The notes under the pieces: generated by a model
Databases searched by the model: none
What the model saw: only the letters and a program-made list of their open reading frames with translations
Told to the model about the DNA's origin: nothing
In this document: one piece after another, positions 42,170 through 54,527 of the stretch
Numbering within the stretch: the stretch's first letter is position 1
Layout of the letters: each line of letters opens with the position of its first letter
DNA from: Marsupella aquatica
Lineage: Eukaryota; Marchantiophyta
Reading direction: 5' to 3'
DNA length: 64,000 nucleotides
Assembly: GCA_973895155.1 (NCBI GenBank)
Contig: OZ316892.1
Location: 13,392,001-13,456,000 of the forward strand
Position numbers and translations under genes: made by a program

Positions 42170-43865
42170 TACCTCATCGCAAAGAATGCCTACTTTCAAG
42201 TGCAGGCAATGTTCGTGCGCTCTTGTGTGACCCCACCGGTGGTGACTCCTTTGTGAGTGTCTTCAAACCAGTCCACGATCGACAGTGGGAGATTGCGTGG
42301 TTGGTATGTGCCTCTCCCGCCCAGATTTTCAAAAGACGGGCGGGGATGGAAAGTTTCCATCATCCTCAATGGATATTGCCAGAATATAAATCGATGTTCG
42401 CTTCTTCGGTCGGGCAGGTTGCATTGGGTTTAGGGACAGGCAACGTACATTGGCCCACTAATCCTGGACGGCATTAACTTGACGTAGATTTAACTCAGGG
42501 TCATTGCTATGGTGGAAAGTGGTGTGTTATCTTATCTATTGTTGATTGCACAATGTTTCACTTTAGCCTCAATAGTCTATTGGCCCTACTCAATGTTTTG
42601 CTTGCTTAGCCACTATAACTAATTGTTACAGGCACATCATCTTTGTTTGGATTGTCATTTAGGTATCCATGTTCTATGCAAAGAAAAGAGTTTTAGGTGA
42701 AGAAGATAAATGTCTTTTGCTTCATTGAAGGTGGGCTACCTATTGCTTTCTGTCATTTGCCATTATGCCTACCTCAAGAATGCTTGGATGCTTTCTCTTC
42801 CACCGCCACCACCAAACAAAACTGGAGCTTGAAGCACCAAATCAATCTCAAGAACTTCTTTGTTAACCCTCCATGTGTTGTTCTAGAATCAATTCTGACT
42901 CTTACAAGTTTTCCAACTATATTGAGTGCTTCCCTAACTTGAACAAGTAGACTATCTAGTATTTGAGTGAGCCCAACTCCTTGGTTTTACTTTCCATAGT
43001 TTAGGTCATAAGACCATTTGTTGGCATATTGCTTGTAGGGATTCATTTCATATGGACCCTGCTGGTCAGGGAAGTTGTTAAGTTGTATCATGTGCTTGCT
43101 ATCTACATCTATAATACTCAATCCCACCAGATTTCGTCCGTCGTCCCTTTACAAAACCAGGTCTGGGTGGGAATCATCAGTAGCAGTTAGATCGTGAGCA
43201 AGGTTTTTAATTACCATTTGATTGTGAAGTTATACCCTTGACCCTTGACCTAACGGGATGAAAGGAAGAAGGACAAAGCCTAACAAGGCCCTAATGATAA
43301 CTGGTCAAGGATGAAAGGACTAAGGACAAAGATGAAGGATGCCCTGACGCCAGGGTAAGGCCTGCCCAATGCAACGTAGACTCAGGAAAACTGACCTCAT
43401 CAATGCCTTGGCCCATGTACTCAGGGGCGTCAATGAGTCAGTCTTCATTCTCAGTTTTACTAATCTAGGCTCATGCCCTAGGGATGTGAATGTGCTCCTG
43501 CTAAAAGAGAGCCAGGGAGGGATTCCTATTAGAGATGGGTGGACCTTTAATGTTTTTATAAACCTCTCTGACTGACCCTTATTCCTGACCGTTTTTATAA
43601 AGCACTCTTGGATAGTAGTTTTTTTTAATTAGTTGAGCTTTTACTTTTTCGAACTTTGAAATTTCTGAGCCACAAATTAAATACAATCTCATTCTAAACC
43701 AATTGTTAGTTGGACAATAACATCACATGATATCCCTATTTATACCCTTGGATTTTGGTTGGCTCCTCAAGATTACTTTGCATTTAGACAATAAAGACAT
43801 GAGTTCATCGTTGATTGTCGCGTCTAGCTCACCATGTTACCTTGCATGATTCATTAGCAAGTCTT
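42170..43865. other. Intergenic, no gene recognised
   Basis: An 84-codon plus-strand frame (42223-42477) and an 81-codon frame (42697-42942) show no family features. 43250-43350 contains short repeats of 'gatgaaaggac'-type sequence. Nothing further supported. Confidence 0.4.
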
Positions 43866-43869
43866 TTAT

Positions 43870-44560
43870 ACCCTACCAAAAAAGGTATCTTCACATCTTC
43901 TTCTCTCCTTAAAATTGTTTTCTCTCCACATCTTTTGCTCACCTCGACATCTTTTCTCTCCTCGACTTATTTTACTCCCCTTGACATGTTTTTCTCCCAT
44001 TGGCATCTTTTCCCACCCCAATTTCTTTTCCTCTCTTGACATCATTTTCTCTCCTCAACATCTTTTCACTCCTTAACATCTTTTCCTTATGTCCACATCT
44101 TATCTTTAAATTTCTCATCTTGCTATATTTGCTCACCTTGATAGAGTATCTCACCACAACATCTTTTTCTCACCCGTGACATGTTTTCTCTCTTTGACAC
44201 CTTTTCCTCACCTTGGCATCATTTCTCGCCTTTCACATTTTTTCTCACGTTGTCATTTTTTCTCTCATCGACTTCTTTTTTCACCTTAATATCTTTTCTC
44301 ACCTCGACTTCTTTTCCTCTCCTTGACAGCATTTTCTCTCCTCAACACTTTTCCTAACCTTGACATCTTATCTTTTATATTCTCAATCATTTTGCCATGT
44401 TTTTATCACCTTTGACATTTCTTTCTCATCTTGCCATCTTTTCTCTCATCGACATCTTTTCTCACCTCACCTTCTTTTCCTCATCTTGACATTTTTTTCT
44501 CCTTGACATATTTTCTCACTTCAACATATTTTCCTTACCTCAACATCTTTTGTGCAAAGC
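43870..44560. repeat. Degenerate pyrimidine-rich tandem array
   Basis: About 690 bp built from variants of 'ctcacctcgacatcttttct', with about 30 irregular copies. The plus strand is T/C-rich and the minus strand correspondingly purine-rich. This is satellite-like simple-sequence DNA. ORFs across it are artefacts. Confidence 0.9.
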
Positions 44561-47500
44561 ACACGCATGGGGCTAGTGATAGATATTATCAAACCTTTGA
44601 GCAATTCCTTGATGATTGGAAGCTTGAACCCGCAATTAATTTACATTCAATTGTCATGACACAACATCTTTATTTGTGAGTGTATAGCAGGGTATCAGAT
44701 GATTGGAAGCTTGAATCTGCAGTTTACATTCAATTGTCATGACACAACATCTTCTTAATTTGTGAATGTACAGCCCAGATGTACAGCAGGGTATCAAACT
44801 TGCCTATGTCCATGGAGATTGCATTGACAATGCCACAGTCTATCTGACCATCTATTTGCAAATTTTTTGCATTATTTGTAGACCTATTTGCAGGTAAAGG
44901 TTTCCCAAAATAAAAGGTGACTTATCTTGCCTTGGTCTCCACTATGACAATGGCATAACTAAAACTAGTTACCACCGTGGTTAGCACTAGAACTTGATGT
45001 CATTCCTATGTGTAAGCAAGTTGTGTAGAGTACCTTAGTTTGCAGAATCCTCATGAATTGGGTTTAATGTATTTCATAAGAAAACCTATTAAGATTTGAT
45101 TACGGACCTCCATTAGGGGTCTCTTGCAAATTCTCTGGCACTAGGATGCGCCACATCATCAAGGATGGTGACAAACAGGACAGAGCAAGTTTCCTGTAAA
45201 ACAAAAAGGGCTCTGTCGTGTTGTGACAAAAGCAACATATTTCTTGGGGCGCCATGCCATAACTATTAAACGTAAAAAAAAGAATACAAGGGAAGAGATA
45301 ACGTATTTTTCACTGTAACTATATTAGTTACCATTCAAGTATTCTAAAATTGTTTAGTATGTCTCTAAATGCCTCGAAAATAGAGCAAGTAACGTAAAGT
45401 AACGTCACACATGATGCTCTCGAAAACCAAAGCAGTTCAGTTGGCCTGCAGTTTGCATTTCTCTCTATAGCGCGCTGGCTCTCGTCTTTTTGGTGTGGTC
45501 TTGTCTTTGTGGATGAGAAGAAACCAAAATAACACAAATTCTGCATGATGCCGTGATTCCATTGCGGATTGGAAGAATTTGGGCTTGTTGTGGCAGAGCA
45601 TTTCGGTGGGAATTTGAAGCTTGCTTTTTGACCAATTTTGAAATGTCTGGACAGCTTTAGCTGTGCCTGAGGTGGGCTCCTTGGTGAGGCGACGATCTGG
45701 TCGACAATTGATTGATAGAAATCTCTTTCGAGGTGGAACCAGGTGAGAGATTCTGATTGTTATGGAAGTATGCACTTTACTTAATAATCGAACTCGGTCT
45801 TGATATGTGTATTGCTCAAAATAAAACAATTTCACTTCATCACACACACACACATTCTTTGGATGAACTTGGGGGTCCACGGATTAATTTTTTGATGAGA
45901 AACTACACTAGAGCAAGCTACAAACTATATGAGGCCTTGCTTAGACCGCTAGTAAAGCAATTAAAACTATGTTTGCAGATGATCATGGAAAAAACTCAAC
46001 TAGAAAATCATGAGAAACATGCCTAATTTGCAGTGATAATTTTTCTATTAATTAAACAAAAATATAACTGAGGTTGCATATGCCACATACATAAACTTAA
46101 ATTTAGTTTTCTTATCTAAAGAAAGTTTGCATACATGTCTTTTAGTGTTTTTTGGTAGTGTTTGGGAAAAAATATTGCTTATATAAAGGTAAGTGAATTG
46201 CTCATGGAATTACCATTATATTTTGGGAGTAAGCTCTTGCCTTACTTGTACCAAGGGAACTCTTGTATAGGGGGCCCTTATAGAGACTGGCCAACTCTAG
46301 TTGCATCCACACTTGATAGTGAACCAGAGAATATCTAACTATGGTAGGATAATGAGAGATATGAATATATATGGTAGCACATATATGCAATAATGATCTT
46401 ACAACATGTAGGAAAGTCCACTACAAATTGATGTGGAGAGAGCTAATCCGATATTGCAAAACAATATTGTGACAAAAGTGTTATGAGACACAAGACAAAG
46501 AAAAACTTCTTCAATTACAATTGGCCAAACTCCCAATGATGACTTTGCCATGGCCAATAAACAAGAAGCGCTAAAAAGTCAAGAGACGGGAAGAGGCAAG
46601 CGCCCCTGTGACAATACACTAGCAAAAGGAGAAGAATTCTAGAAAACCTAACTGAGCTTCATGGGAATAAATTACAAGAATCCTCAGAGACAGAGCCAGA
46701 ATGGCCCTCAGCCAGACTATGCAAAGCATGGAGGAATCATAGGTGAAATGGTCCCCACTAAACGCAAGATCCTCCTCAAGTTCAAAATCCTCCACAAATA
46801 AAGGAAGTTGATCATAGGGAGATATGGAGATCATGAAGGGCGGTCAAGGTGACCTCACCAGGGGCTAGTGTGGTGGGGAAAAGGGCATGGACGACACAAC
46901 AATATGTGCATGCCTGGTCTAGATGACAAGCGCAATAAATGCATCTATGCTCTAGAGGACGAGAGTGGCAAGTTGGGTCAGACAGAGCACATGTTGTAAA
47001 GTAGCGGACTCAAAGAAAGTACTCTTCTTGAAGCTGCTCCCAATCCCCCGGTAGAAAACTATGGACATGTGAAATACTCTCACGGTGACCCACACGACCA
47101 CCATGACTAGGGAGGGGGAGAGTCCACTAAGTATGGAAAAATCATGACTGAGTAAAGACCAATAGGAGACCTCAATAGGATGCGCCAAGATAATTTGCAT
47201 GATATGCAACAAGGAGAGCTAAACTATTGGGCACAACACATGTGGGATATGGTTATAAAGGATAGGTCAAATGAACCCAAGAGTAGGTTGTAATGTGGTC
47301 TAGAGAGTGAACTCAACTCCATGCCTGCTCAGGGGCCAACAAAGAGGGAGGGTCAGAGCTAACAAGGGCAGGAGGGGGCTGAGACTAGGACTGCACTTAC
47401 TGGCAACATTGGCACCAGCCTCGTTTGAGATCATGAGGAAGGGAGATGCTAACCCAACCACAGACAGGACAAGGGTGAAGGGGGTGCTCTTCATGGAGGG

Positions 47501-48479
47501 AGCAAGGAAAGACTGGACGGGAGGTGGGGGTGGAACCAATGTGGACAAAGAAGCTTGAGAAGGATGCTAGAGGGGCGGAGGGGGTATGGGATGGAAAGAG
47601 GGGGGAAGGCGGGACAATGGGGTGGGCAATAGACTGGGGAATAAAAGGCAGGGCATGGGAGGAAGAAGGGGCAGGCAAAGCATTGGACACGGGTTCATCA
47701 TGAAGATGAGAGAGATCCAATGAAGATGAACAAACAAGAAGGAGACCACAAGGGGTGGAAGAAGATGGGGGAGAAGTGGGTGGCAGTCTAGGGCATGAGT
47801 CCCGTGCCAACATTCTCAAGGCAGACATGGCAAAGCGCAGGCATAGAGAAGATAAAGTGCATCAAAGGCAAAGCAACAAAAGGCCCAATGAAGACATCTG
47901 AAAAGAAAAGAAAAATAATCGGGAAAATTGTGGAGGAAGCCCACTGTGTCAAGCCGAGACACTGCACCTCCAAAGCTGGCAAGCTAAAGTGTTGGGGACG
48001 TGTAGAGGTTTACCTCCAACCAGGTGATTGTGGTGGGGAGGAAACCAAAAGCTCCCGTTGGGGTGCTGACCAATGATGTGCTGTTGTGGCTGAGAGCAAA
48101 CTTGGATTGCCAAAACCGTCCAACAACAAATGTGGACCAACAATGATTGTGGTCAACAAGCGGCGGAGACAATGGTGAAAATATAGGCCCTGTAGGGGGT
48201 GAAGTAGGCTCAAAATCGTTCCCGAAACAAATCGTGCCTAAATGTCGTAAGGAAACAGTGTTGGGAAGACAAAATTGAATGTGGCCATACCTTTCTCAAA
48301 AGTCCATTTGGATTACACTTTGTATCGATCTTCATCACATCACCAAGATCTTTCTAGAGCACGTCACAAAATCTAGTATCCGATTGAACATTTGTGATCT
48401 CCTCCACAAGGCACACAAAAAGGAAGCAAAAATATGTGAGATGTCACTCAATAGGAAGCTGCAAGCCCATGGAAACTGA
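44561..48479. other. Intergenic, no gene recognised
   Basis: 44570-44790 contains a local duplication ('gatgattggaagcttgaa...ttacattcaattgtcatgac'). A (CA)n run lies at 45840-45855. Around 47300-47830 a G/A-rich plus strand opens several long minus-strand Pro/Ser-rich frames, which I attribute to composition. 46.4-48.3 kb may be an old transposon body, but no RT, gag or transposase motif could be found. Confidence 0.4.
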
Positions 48480-48872
48480 TTGATGGAAATTGAAGTGAAG
48501 CTGATGGAAATTGATGCATCAAATTGGAGCTGATGGAAACCGAAGGTGATTGCAACCAAAGATGAACAAAGGAAACTTTGAAACCAAACCTGATTGCAAG
48601 GGGAACTGAAGGTATCCAAAAAACCAGTGAAGCCGAAGCTGATTGAAACCAAAGTCAACTAAACGAGGTTTGAGGTCACTAAGATTAGCTTAGAAGGGAA
48701 CTCGGAAACCAAAGCTGAGGGAACCCAAAGTGGCTGGAAACTGAAGTTGAGCTGACACCAAACTTGAAGCTGAGCCAAATGACAAAGCTCTAAAACCAAA
48801 GTAGATGACCAATGATGTAACACAAAGTTGTTGAGAATTGAAAGTCCAATCACAACAGGTCGAAGGAAGGCG
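48480..48872. repeat. Degenerate short-period repeats
   Basis: Many variants of 'ctgatggaaattgaag' and 'ctgattgaaaccaaag', an imperfect 20-30 bp periodicity. Not coding. Confidence 0.75.
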
Positions 48873-49007
48873 TTGCCAAAATGTGCAAGAAAGTCAAAGA
48901 AAACTGTTGAAAACTAGTTGCCAAAATGTACAAGAAAGTCAAAGAAAACTGTTGAAAACTAGTTGCCAAATGTGCAAGAAAGTCAAAGAAGAGTGTTGAA
49001 AACTAAT
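48873..49007. repeat. 45-bp tandem repeat, three copies
   Basis: Units begin 'ttgccaaaatgtgcaagaaa' at 48873, 48918 and 48963, with very few differences. Confidence 0.92.
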
Positions 49008-50600
49008 TTGAGCATAACAATGTCGATACTAGACCATTTGGGCAGCTTTGGGTATCAATGTTTTGCACTGCAAGAAGAGCTATCGAAATCATTTGAGAAA
49101 ACCTGAGTTCATGCAGAATTGACCTAGAGATGACCGCCGCAGCTGGTCGGAAGAAGGTGCTGCCAAAATTTGTAGGAAGGTTGAAGAAAAATGTCAAAAC
49201 CCAAACATGGCATAACTTTCTCAAAATTTGACCATTTGGGCCGCAATTTGGATCTATCCTCACCGCATTGCCAAGAGGTTTTTAGAGCCAACAAGAAATC
49301 CAGAATCCTAGTAGGATAAACAAAGTTATGAGCCAAATCTGCCAAAATCACCAGAATCCAGATTTGAGAGGAGAGCTTTGAACTCACATAAAAGGAGTTC
49401 AGAGAGTTTACTTGGTCATCCTTTTTTTTCAGTGTTTTGAGATCTCCATCCTAAAATGAAGTCCTCAAATGCCTTTGTTCATGAGAATAAATATTTATGC
49501 ATTAAAATCCTTTTAATCTAAATAATAGAATGCTTTTTTTCTAGATTTCATGCAAGCTTTGGCATTCTATTTAAGGAAGCTCTGTATTCTATTGAGGAAA
49601 AAGTTTGTGACAAAGATCTTGTTGGAGCTTTTTGATATGGATTAAAAGAGTATATATATCCATGTTATCTTTCATTATAGGGATCCTGTTTGAGCAGAAA
49701 GTTGTTATAAAGGAAGTCAATGCCAAGTGTTGGCATCAGAGATGGCCATGCACCCCAATAGAAAACAGGGGATCTAGAATAGAAGGCTCTGATTTCTTTT
49801 ATAAAGGATGATGAGTACATCAATTGTGTGGTATGCACAAGGTTTGATATAATTGGGCCCTTGGAGCTAATAGTGAGGAGTATAAGTGCAAGTTTCAAAA
49901 ATTATGTCCAGCTTTTCACTACCTATTTCCCAAACTGGTTGAAATTACTAACATGCTTTCCAAACCAATGTAATTATATGGTTTGGTGTATTTTGACTAT
50001 ATCAATCAAGATGATTCACGATTGGTTTGCAGACTCATGGAGGCTCATGATTTGGCCATGCTAACCCCATCTAGTTGTACCTTCAATGGACCAGATTCTC
50101 CCATCCAATTACTCACCAGAATGGGGATGTTAACCACTATCTACAAGCAAAACTGTCGCATTTTGGTTCCCCTCATTTCCCCCATTTTCCCCACTTCTCC
50201 CACTTCCAAGGTCCGAGGGGTTAGCTTGGACAAATTATGAACCTCCATATGCTCCACGCCATCTTCGAGTTAGCCTAGTCTGGTTAAACCAACCCACATA
50301 AAAAATGGGAAATAAACTGATAATCAAATTGGAGATTTTGACTACTGTAGCTTAGGGACAGGAAAAAAAAAAAATGTCTTACTTAACATAAACATAATTA
50401 ATATATGATCTGCGCTATACTCTCCGCCACTCCGGCCGTCCTAATCCTACGGTGCCCTAGCGGATCCGACGCTTATCCTCTTTCACGCAAGTCGCCAACC
50501 GGACTACTACAGTACTGTACTGTACCTCCTCTTCTCCCGTAGCGCTCCGACTCTAAACAACGTTCTCGCTCTAGCTCCCGTAGCCCTCCCACTGTAACAA
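49008..50600. other. Intergenic; diverged repeat fragments
   Basis: Sequences around 49010-49130 and 49140-49340 resemble each other and 48280-48400 ('cataactttctcaaaatttgaccatttggg'-like). This points to diverged copies of one dispersed repeat. 49705-49815 matches 760-880. No gene recognised. Confidence 0.45.
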
Positions 50601-50602
50601 CG

Positions 50603-50640
50603 TTTCTCTCTCTCCCTCTCTTCCCTCTCTTCCCTCTCTT
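50603..50640 (+). promoter_or_regulatory. CT-rich tract, possible core promoter of the WOX gene
   Basis: A run of 'ctctctctccctctcttccctctcttccctctctt' lies about 1.5 kb before the WOX ATG. In plants such pyrimidine patches often lie near transcription start sites. That it belongs to the WOX gene is inference. Confidence 0.35.
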
Positions 50641-52170
50641 TGCTGGTGACTGTCGTGGAGGCCTATAATAAACAAGCGCACATATGGGTTTCTCCAGATC
50701 CGGCGCGATTCAAGTTTCTGTCTCTACTAGCGAGCGAGATCGCCGTTCTTCGTCTCGTGGCTCCTCCATTCTGCAGTGCAAAGGAATCACACAACCCAGA
50801 TGAGTCAGTCGACCAACAATGAATAAGAATCGGGTCATTTCTACATAGTTGGTGGTGGGTGCGTTGATCTACTCACTGCTGTGTGCCGGGCAAGTCGACT
50901 ACAGTACTGTAGTAGTGGAGTCGTAGCGAGTTCCATGTTCCCGTTCATGCACTACTCAACAATCACGCAATGGCTGAGCCCTCGTTCGCTCGGCACATTG
51001 CTCGGTCGCTCTAGATAAGGAGTATGGTGTTGTTGTTGGCTTGTCTTAGTGGGCAATGATTCGGATGCTCAGAGCAAAAGGGGACGTTTGTGTGCCGTGG
51101 AGGATCGGGGATCTTTGCTCTGAAGGTCGGTGAGGCGATCTGACTCGACTCGACTCGACTCTCCTCTCGCAGCTCGGAGTGAGGGATGATTTGCCGCTGG
51201 GTTTCACGATACCGTTCGTAATTTGTTCTCCCTGCGATGCGAGGCTGGCTGGGGTTCGTATGACGAGATGGTGACGACGAGGCTCTGTGCAGAGGTAGCA
51301 GCAGGGGAAACGCGCCGTCGCTGATTTACCCGCTCTCTGGCTCTTTGGCTTGTCGTGACTCTAGCTCTCAATTTCTATAAACATCGGTCTGTGGGTAATT
51401 GTTCAACTGCCCTGTCTCAGGATGCGGCGGGGCGCCGTCTTGTTTGTTATTACCTGATGGACGGATAGCGGATGCAAAAGCGATTTCGTCGTTGGCCAGG
51501 TCGTCGTCGTCGTCGTTTCGTTTTGTTTTCTAATAGTGATCGTGCTTTCCTTACCACTGCGGGGGACTTTGACGGGCCGTAGAATTTGAACATGGACGTC
51601 TAATGGTTGCTCGATCAGTGGTGCGGCGGACAATTGGAGGCAGGCAGGGGTTTTCTCTGCGTCGGCCTGAGCGTAAACTATCCCAGTATTGTAGAAGCTC
51701 TGGTTTGCAGCTTGTGATGTATACGGCCGTTGTGTGTGTCGCATAGGTCCTCCCTCTTGCCAGTTCTCCGTTCTGTCAGTATTGGACCTTGCGGGGGGTT
51801 AATTATTAGCTTGAGCCTCGAGCTTGCGGAAGAAGTGAGACAAACAATAGCTTCAGTTCCTTTTAAGACTGATGATTAAATTCTACCTTTCGCCGATCTG
51901 AGGTTCCCAGCCGATGGCAAGGACAGCCAAAGTCTGATATAATCCGACGACTGACGAGCAGCGCTAGGTTAGGGCAGTGAGAGCCAGAATTTCACGTTTA
52001 CCGATTCTGTCATCAGCAGAGTACTCGTCAAAATGAATTTTGGCTCTGGCAGGATAAAAAGGATGAAGTAGTTAAGCTGTCTACGGGATTTGAATTCACG
52101 GCACAGAGGCAAACATACTTTTGGGCAAGTGGAGGTGATATGTGAAGCGGACGGAGGGTAGGGTTGGAAA
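50641..52170 (+). other. Leader/promoter region of the WOX gene
   Basis: GC-richer than the flanks and without repeats of transposon type. It contains (GACTC)4 at about 51138-51160, an imperfect palindrome around 'gactacagtactgtagtag' (about 50896), and several short upstream ATGs. This fits a long 5' UTR, possibly with an intron. No ORF of note. Confidence 0.45.
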
Positions 52171-54527
52171 ATGGAGACCGATTCACGGTTAGGAGCGAAG
52201 GGGAACGTGGAAATGGTTCCTCTTCAGCAGCAGGTTCAAGTGCAGAATGTGGGAGGAGGAGCGGCACTGGTACTCACTCCTAGCATGGACAGTAACCTTC
52301 CCCAACCCGTCTACATGCTGGGGTTGGGACAAGTAATGACAGACGAACAGCTGGAAACTTTGAGACGGCAGATTTCAGTGTACTCAACTATTTGCCATCA
52401 ACTAGTGGAGATGCACAAAGCAAGTGTTTCAGCACAGTCTACTCTAGCCGGTTAGTTTCTTCGCTTCCTACTCCACTCTATCGATGGTCAGGTGGCATTT
52501 TGATTTTCTCAAATGAATTGTCTTTGCAATCTTATCGCAATAGGCTTGAAGTGTATGAAAACATTTCGGGAAATGTGGGAGCTGACATAATTGATGATAT
52601 AGGCTGAAGAGGGATAAGTCAGTTGGCGCCTGCAATTGTGTCGCGGTTTCACGCTTAGTCTCATTAGTTGTACTTTAAGAGCAAGAATTCTCAACACAGG
52701 TATTACGAGCAGAACGCTTATTGCTTTGCAGTTTGGAGCTGTCAGGATTAGTTGCAATTGGTGATCATTAATAAGGTTCTCCATCTAGGTATCACAGCAA
52801 TTGGCTTATCGCTCTGGAGTTTGGAGCTTCCAGGATTAGTTGCAATTGCTGATCATTAATAAGGTTGCTCCATCTAGGTATCAAGACAATTGAATCCTTA
52901 TCTTCTTTGATACTATTTGCCAAGCTGTGGAGCGGTCCCTGGCTTGCTGTTCAGCACTATTAAGAGCCATTTCCTGATCTATCTAAACTCACATCGGCAT
53001 CTATTTATCTTATCCCCTTCTACACTAGATGTCTCAAAAGCTTACTCTCTCTTTTCTATGGTAGGTGAGCAAAGTTTAAGTTTTTGGTTTTACATTTTCA
53101 TGAAGTCGGAAGGAAGCGGATGTAGAAATTCATATTTAAAGATGGGTCGTAGGAATCTATATGTAAAGATGGGCCGTTGTACCTTCGCAAATAAGCTTGA
53201 CCCCCATGGCTTTTTCTGAGAGTAATCACTTAACAATGTGACTGAGTTTTCTGTGACGTGAGCTGTGGGAGGACTAAGCATGAAAACTCCTCTTCGGAAA
53301 TCTTGCTGTCGCTTTCATATATTTGACTGGAGCCATATCTTGCTTCTAGGTATGGTGGTGGGTCGGCATGTTGCCTATGATCCTCTTGTGGGCACTCCAA
53401 ATCATAAAACCACAGCAAGACAGCGGTGGACACCAAGTCAAAGTCAGCTTCAGATTCTAGAGAGGCTCTTTGATCAAGGAAATGGTACTCCACACAAGAC
53501 ACGGCTCAAGGAGATAACAGCAGAATTAAGTCAGCATGGGCAGATTGCAGAGACCAATGTGTACAATTGGTTTCAGAATAGGAAGGCACGGGCGAAGAGA
53601 AAACAACAAATTGTATCAACCAAAGATGGAGAGTCAGAGGTCGATACAGATAATGACTCACCAAACGAGAAAAAGCCCAAGTTTGACAAGGACTCAGGTC
53701 AGGAGTACTCCAACAGTGGTGGGCTGCCTGAGACTGGCTCTGATGGAGGTGGCACGTACGATCAGAAACCTAACATCATGGAGCCTTATGATCAGCAAGA
53801 AAGTGCCTCGTCGCACATGCAAGTGCAGGCGGATACGACCCAAGGGTTCGGCAGAGGTGTGCCTTTCGAGCATGGGTACCCAAAAAGCGGTGAGCAATCT
53901 TATTATCTCCGTGGTTACCTGTCGGGCTGTTCAAATGTCTCACACTCCCACTTTTGAGCTATATTTTCCACCTGGCTTTACTGTTATCTGAAGATCTTAC
54001 ACTTTGGCTGACGACATCTGGAATGACTGATCCATAGATCAAATTACTCCATCGGCTCAAGTGTTCCAAATCCCGATATTCTTTTGTCAAGAGCTAATCC
54101 TATTTCGCTCTACCGTGCCAAGTTCTGTGTCTCGTTTGATAGAGTCGTTCCTTCTTGATGTCCTTAGTAGTGAGGTCAAACATGAGATGCTGGAAGACTT
54201 CATACATAGACCTGACGTCGGAGAATTTATCATCACGTGGGTAAGAATTTAGTCGTAGTAGCGGTGATTATCTTTTATAATTGTTGGCTGACATTATTGT
54301 AACATCTCTGGACAGGTGCGAAGGACACCGCGCTTTTGAATATAATGGTCGACGGCAAGCTTTTGGAGATACCTTCAGGAGTGATTGATGTGAAGGGTAG
54401 CTTTGGAGAGACGGCAGTTTTACTGGATTCTCATGGGCAAAATGTTCGAACCGATGACGCAGGAATGACTCTACAACCCCTTCATGCAGGGGAGAGCTAC
54501 AGGTTAACCACAGGGTATGTAAAGTAA
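52171..54527 (+). CDS. WUSCHEL-related homeobox protein, WOX13 (ancient) clade
   Basis: Homeodomain transcription factor acting in the nucleus; WOX13-type genes control cell fate and stem-cell initiation in mosses and tissue development in other plants. Three exons read in one frame give 343 aa: 52171-52450, 53350-53889 and 54316-54527, with phase-1 junctions at G|GTTAGT..TAG|GT and G|GTGAGC..CAG|GT. Exon 1 ends with the conserved N-terminal motif of this clade ([20 protein letters not shown]). Exon 2 carries the 65-residue WOX homeodomain: [20 protein letters not shown] through [18 protein letters not shown]. The extra residues between helices typical of WOX are present. An acidic, Asp/Ser-rich tail follows. 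Exon 3 holds the conserved C-terminal segment with [20 protein letters not shown] and ending LHAGESYRL. There is no WUS-box, as expected for this clade. ATG 52171 is the first in frame. The gene appears intact. Confidence 0.93.
52697..52893. repeat. 93-bp duplication inside WOX intron 1
   Basis: Two copies of 'cttattgctttgcagtttgg...aggattagttgcaattggtg...tccatctaggtatca', about 93 bp apart. Each copy ends in a 'ctaggtatca' resembling the true acceptor of exon 2 (ctag|gtatgg), so decoy splice acceptors are possible. Confidence 0.8.

Noticed and set aside
47397-47828. 143-codon Ser/Pro-rich minus-strand ORF.
   Set aside because: Composition-driven by purine-rich plus-strand DNA; no family similarity.
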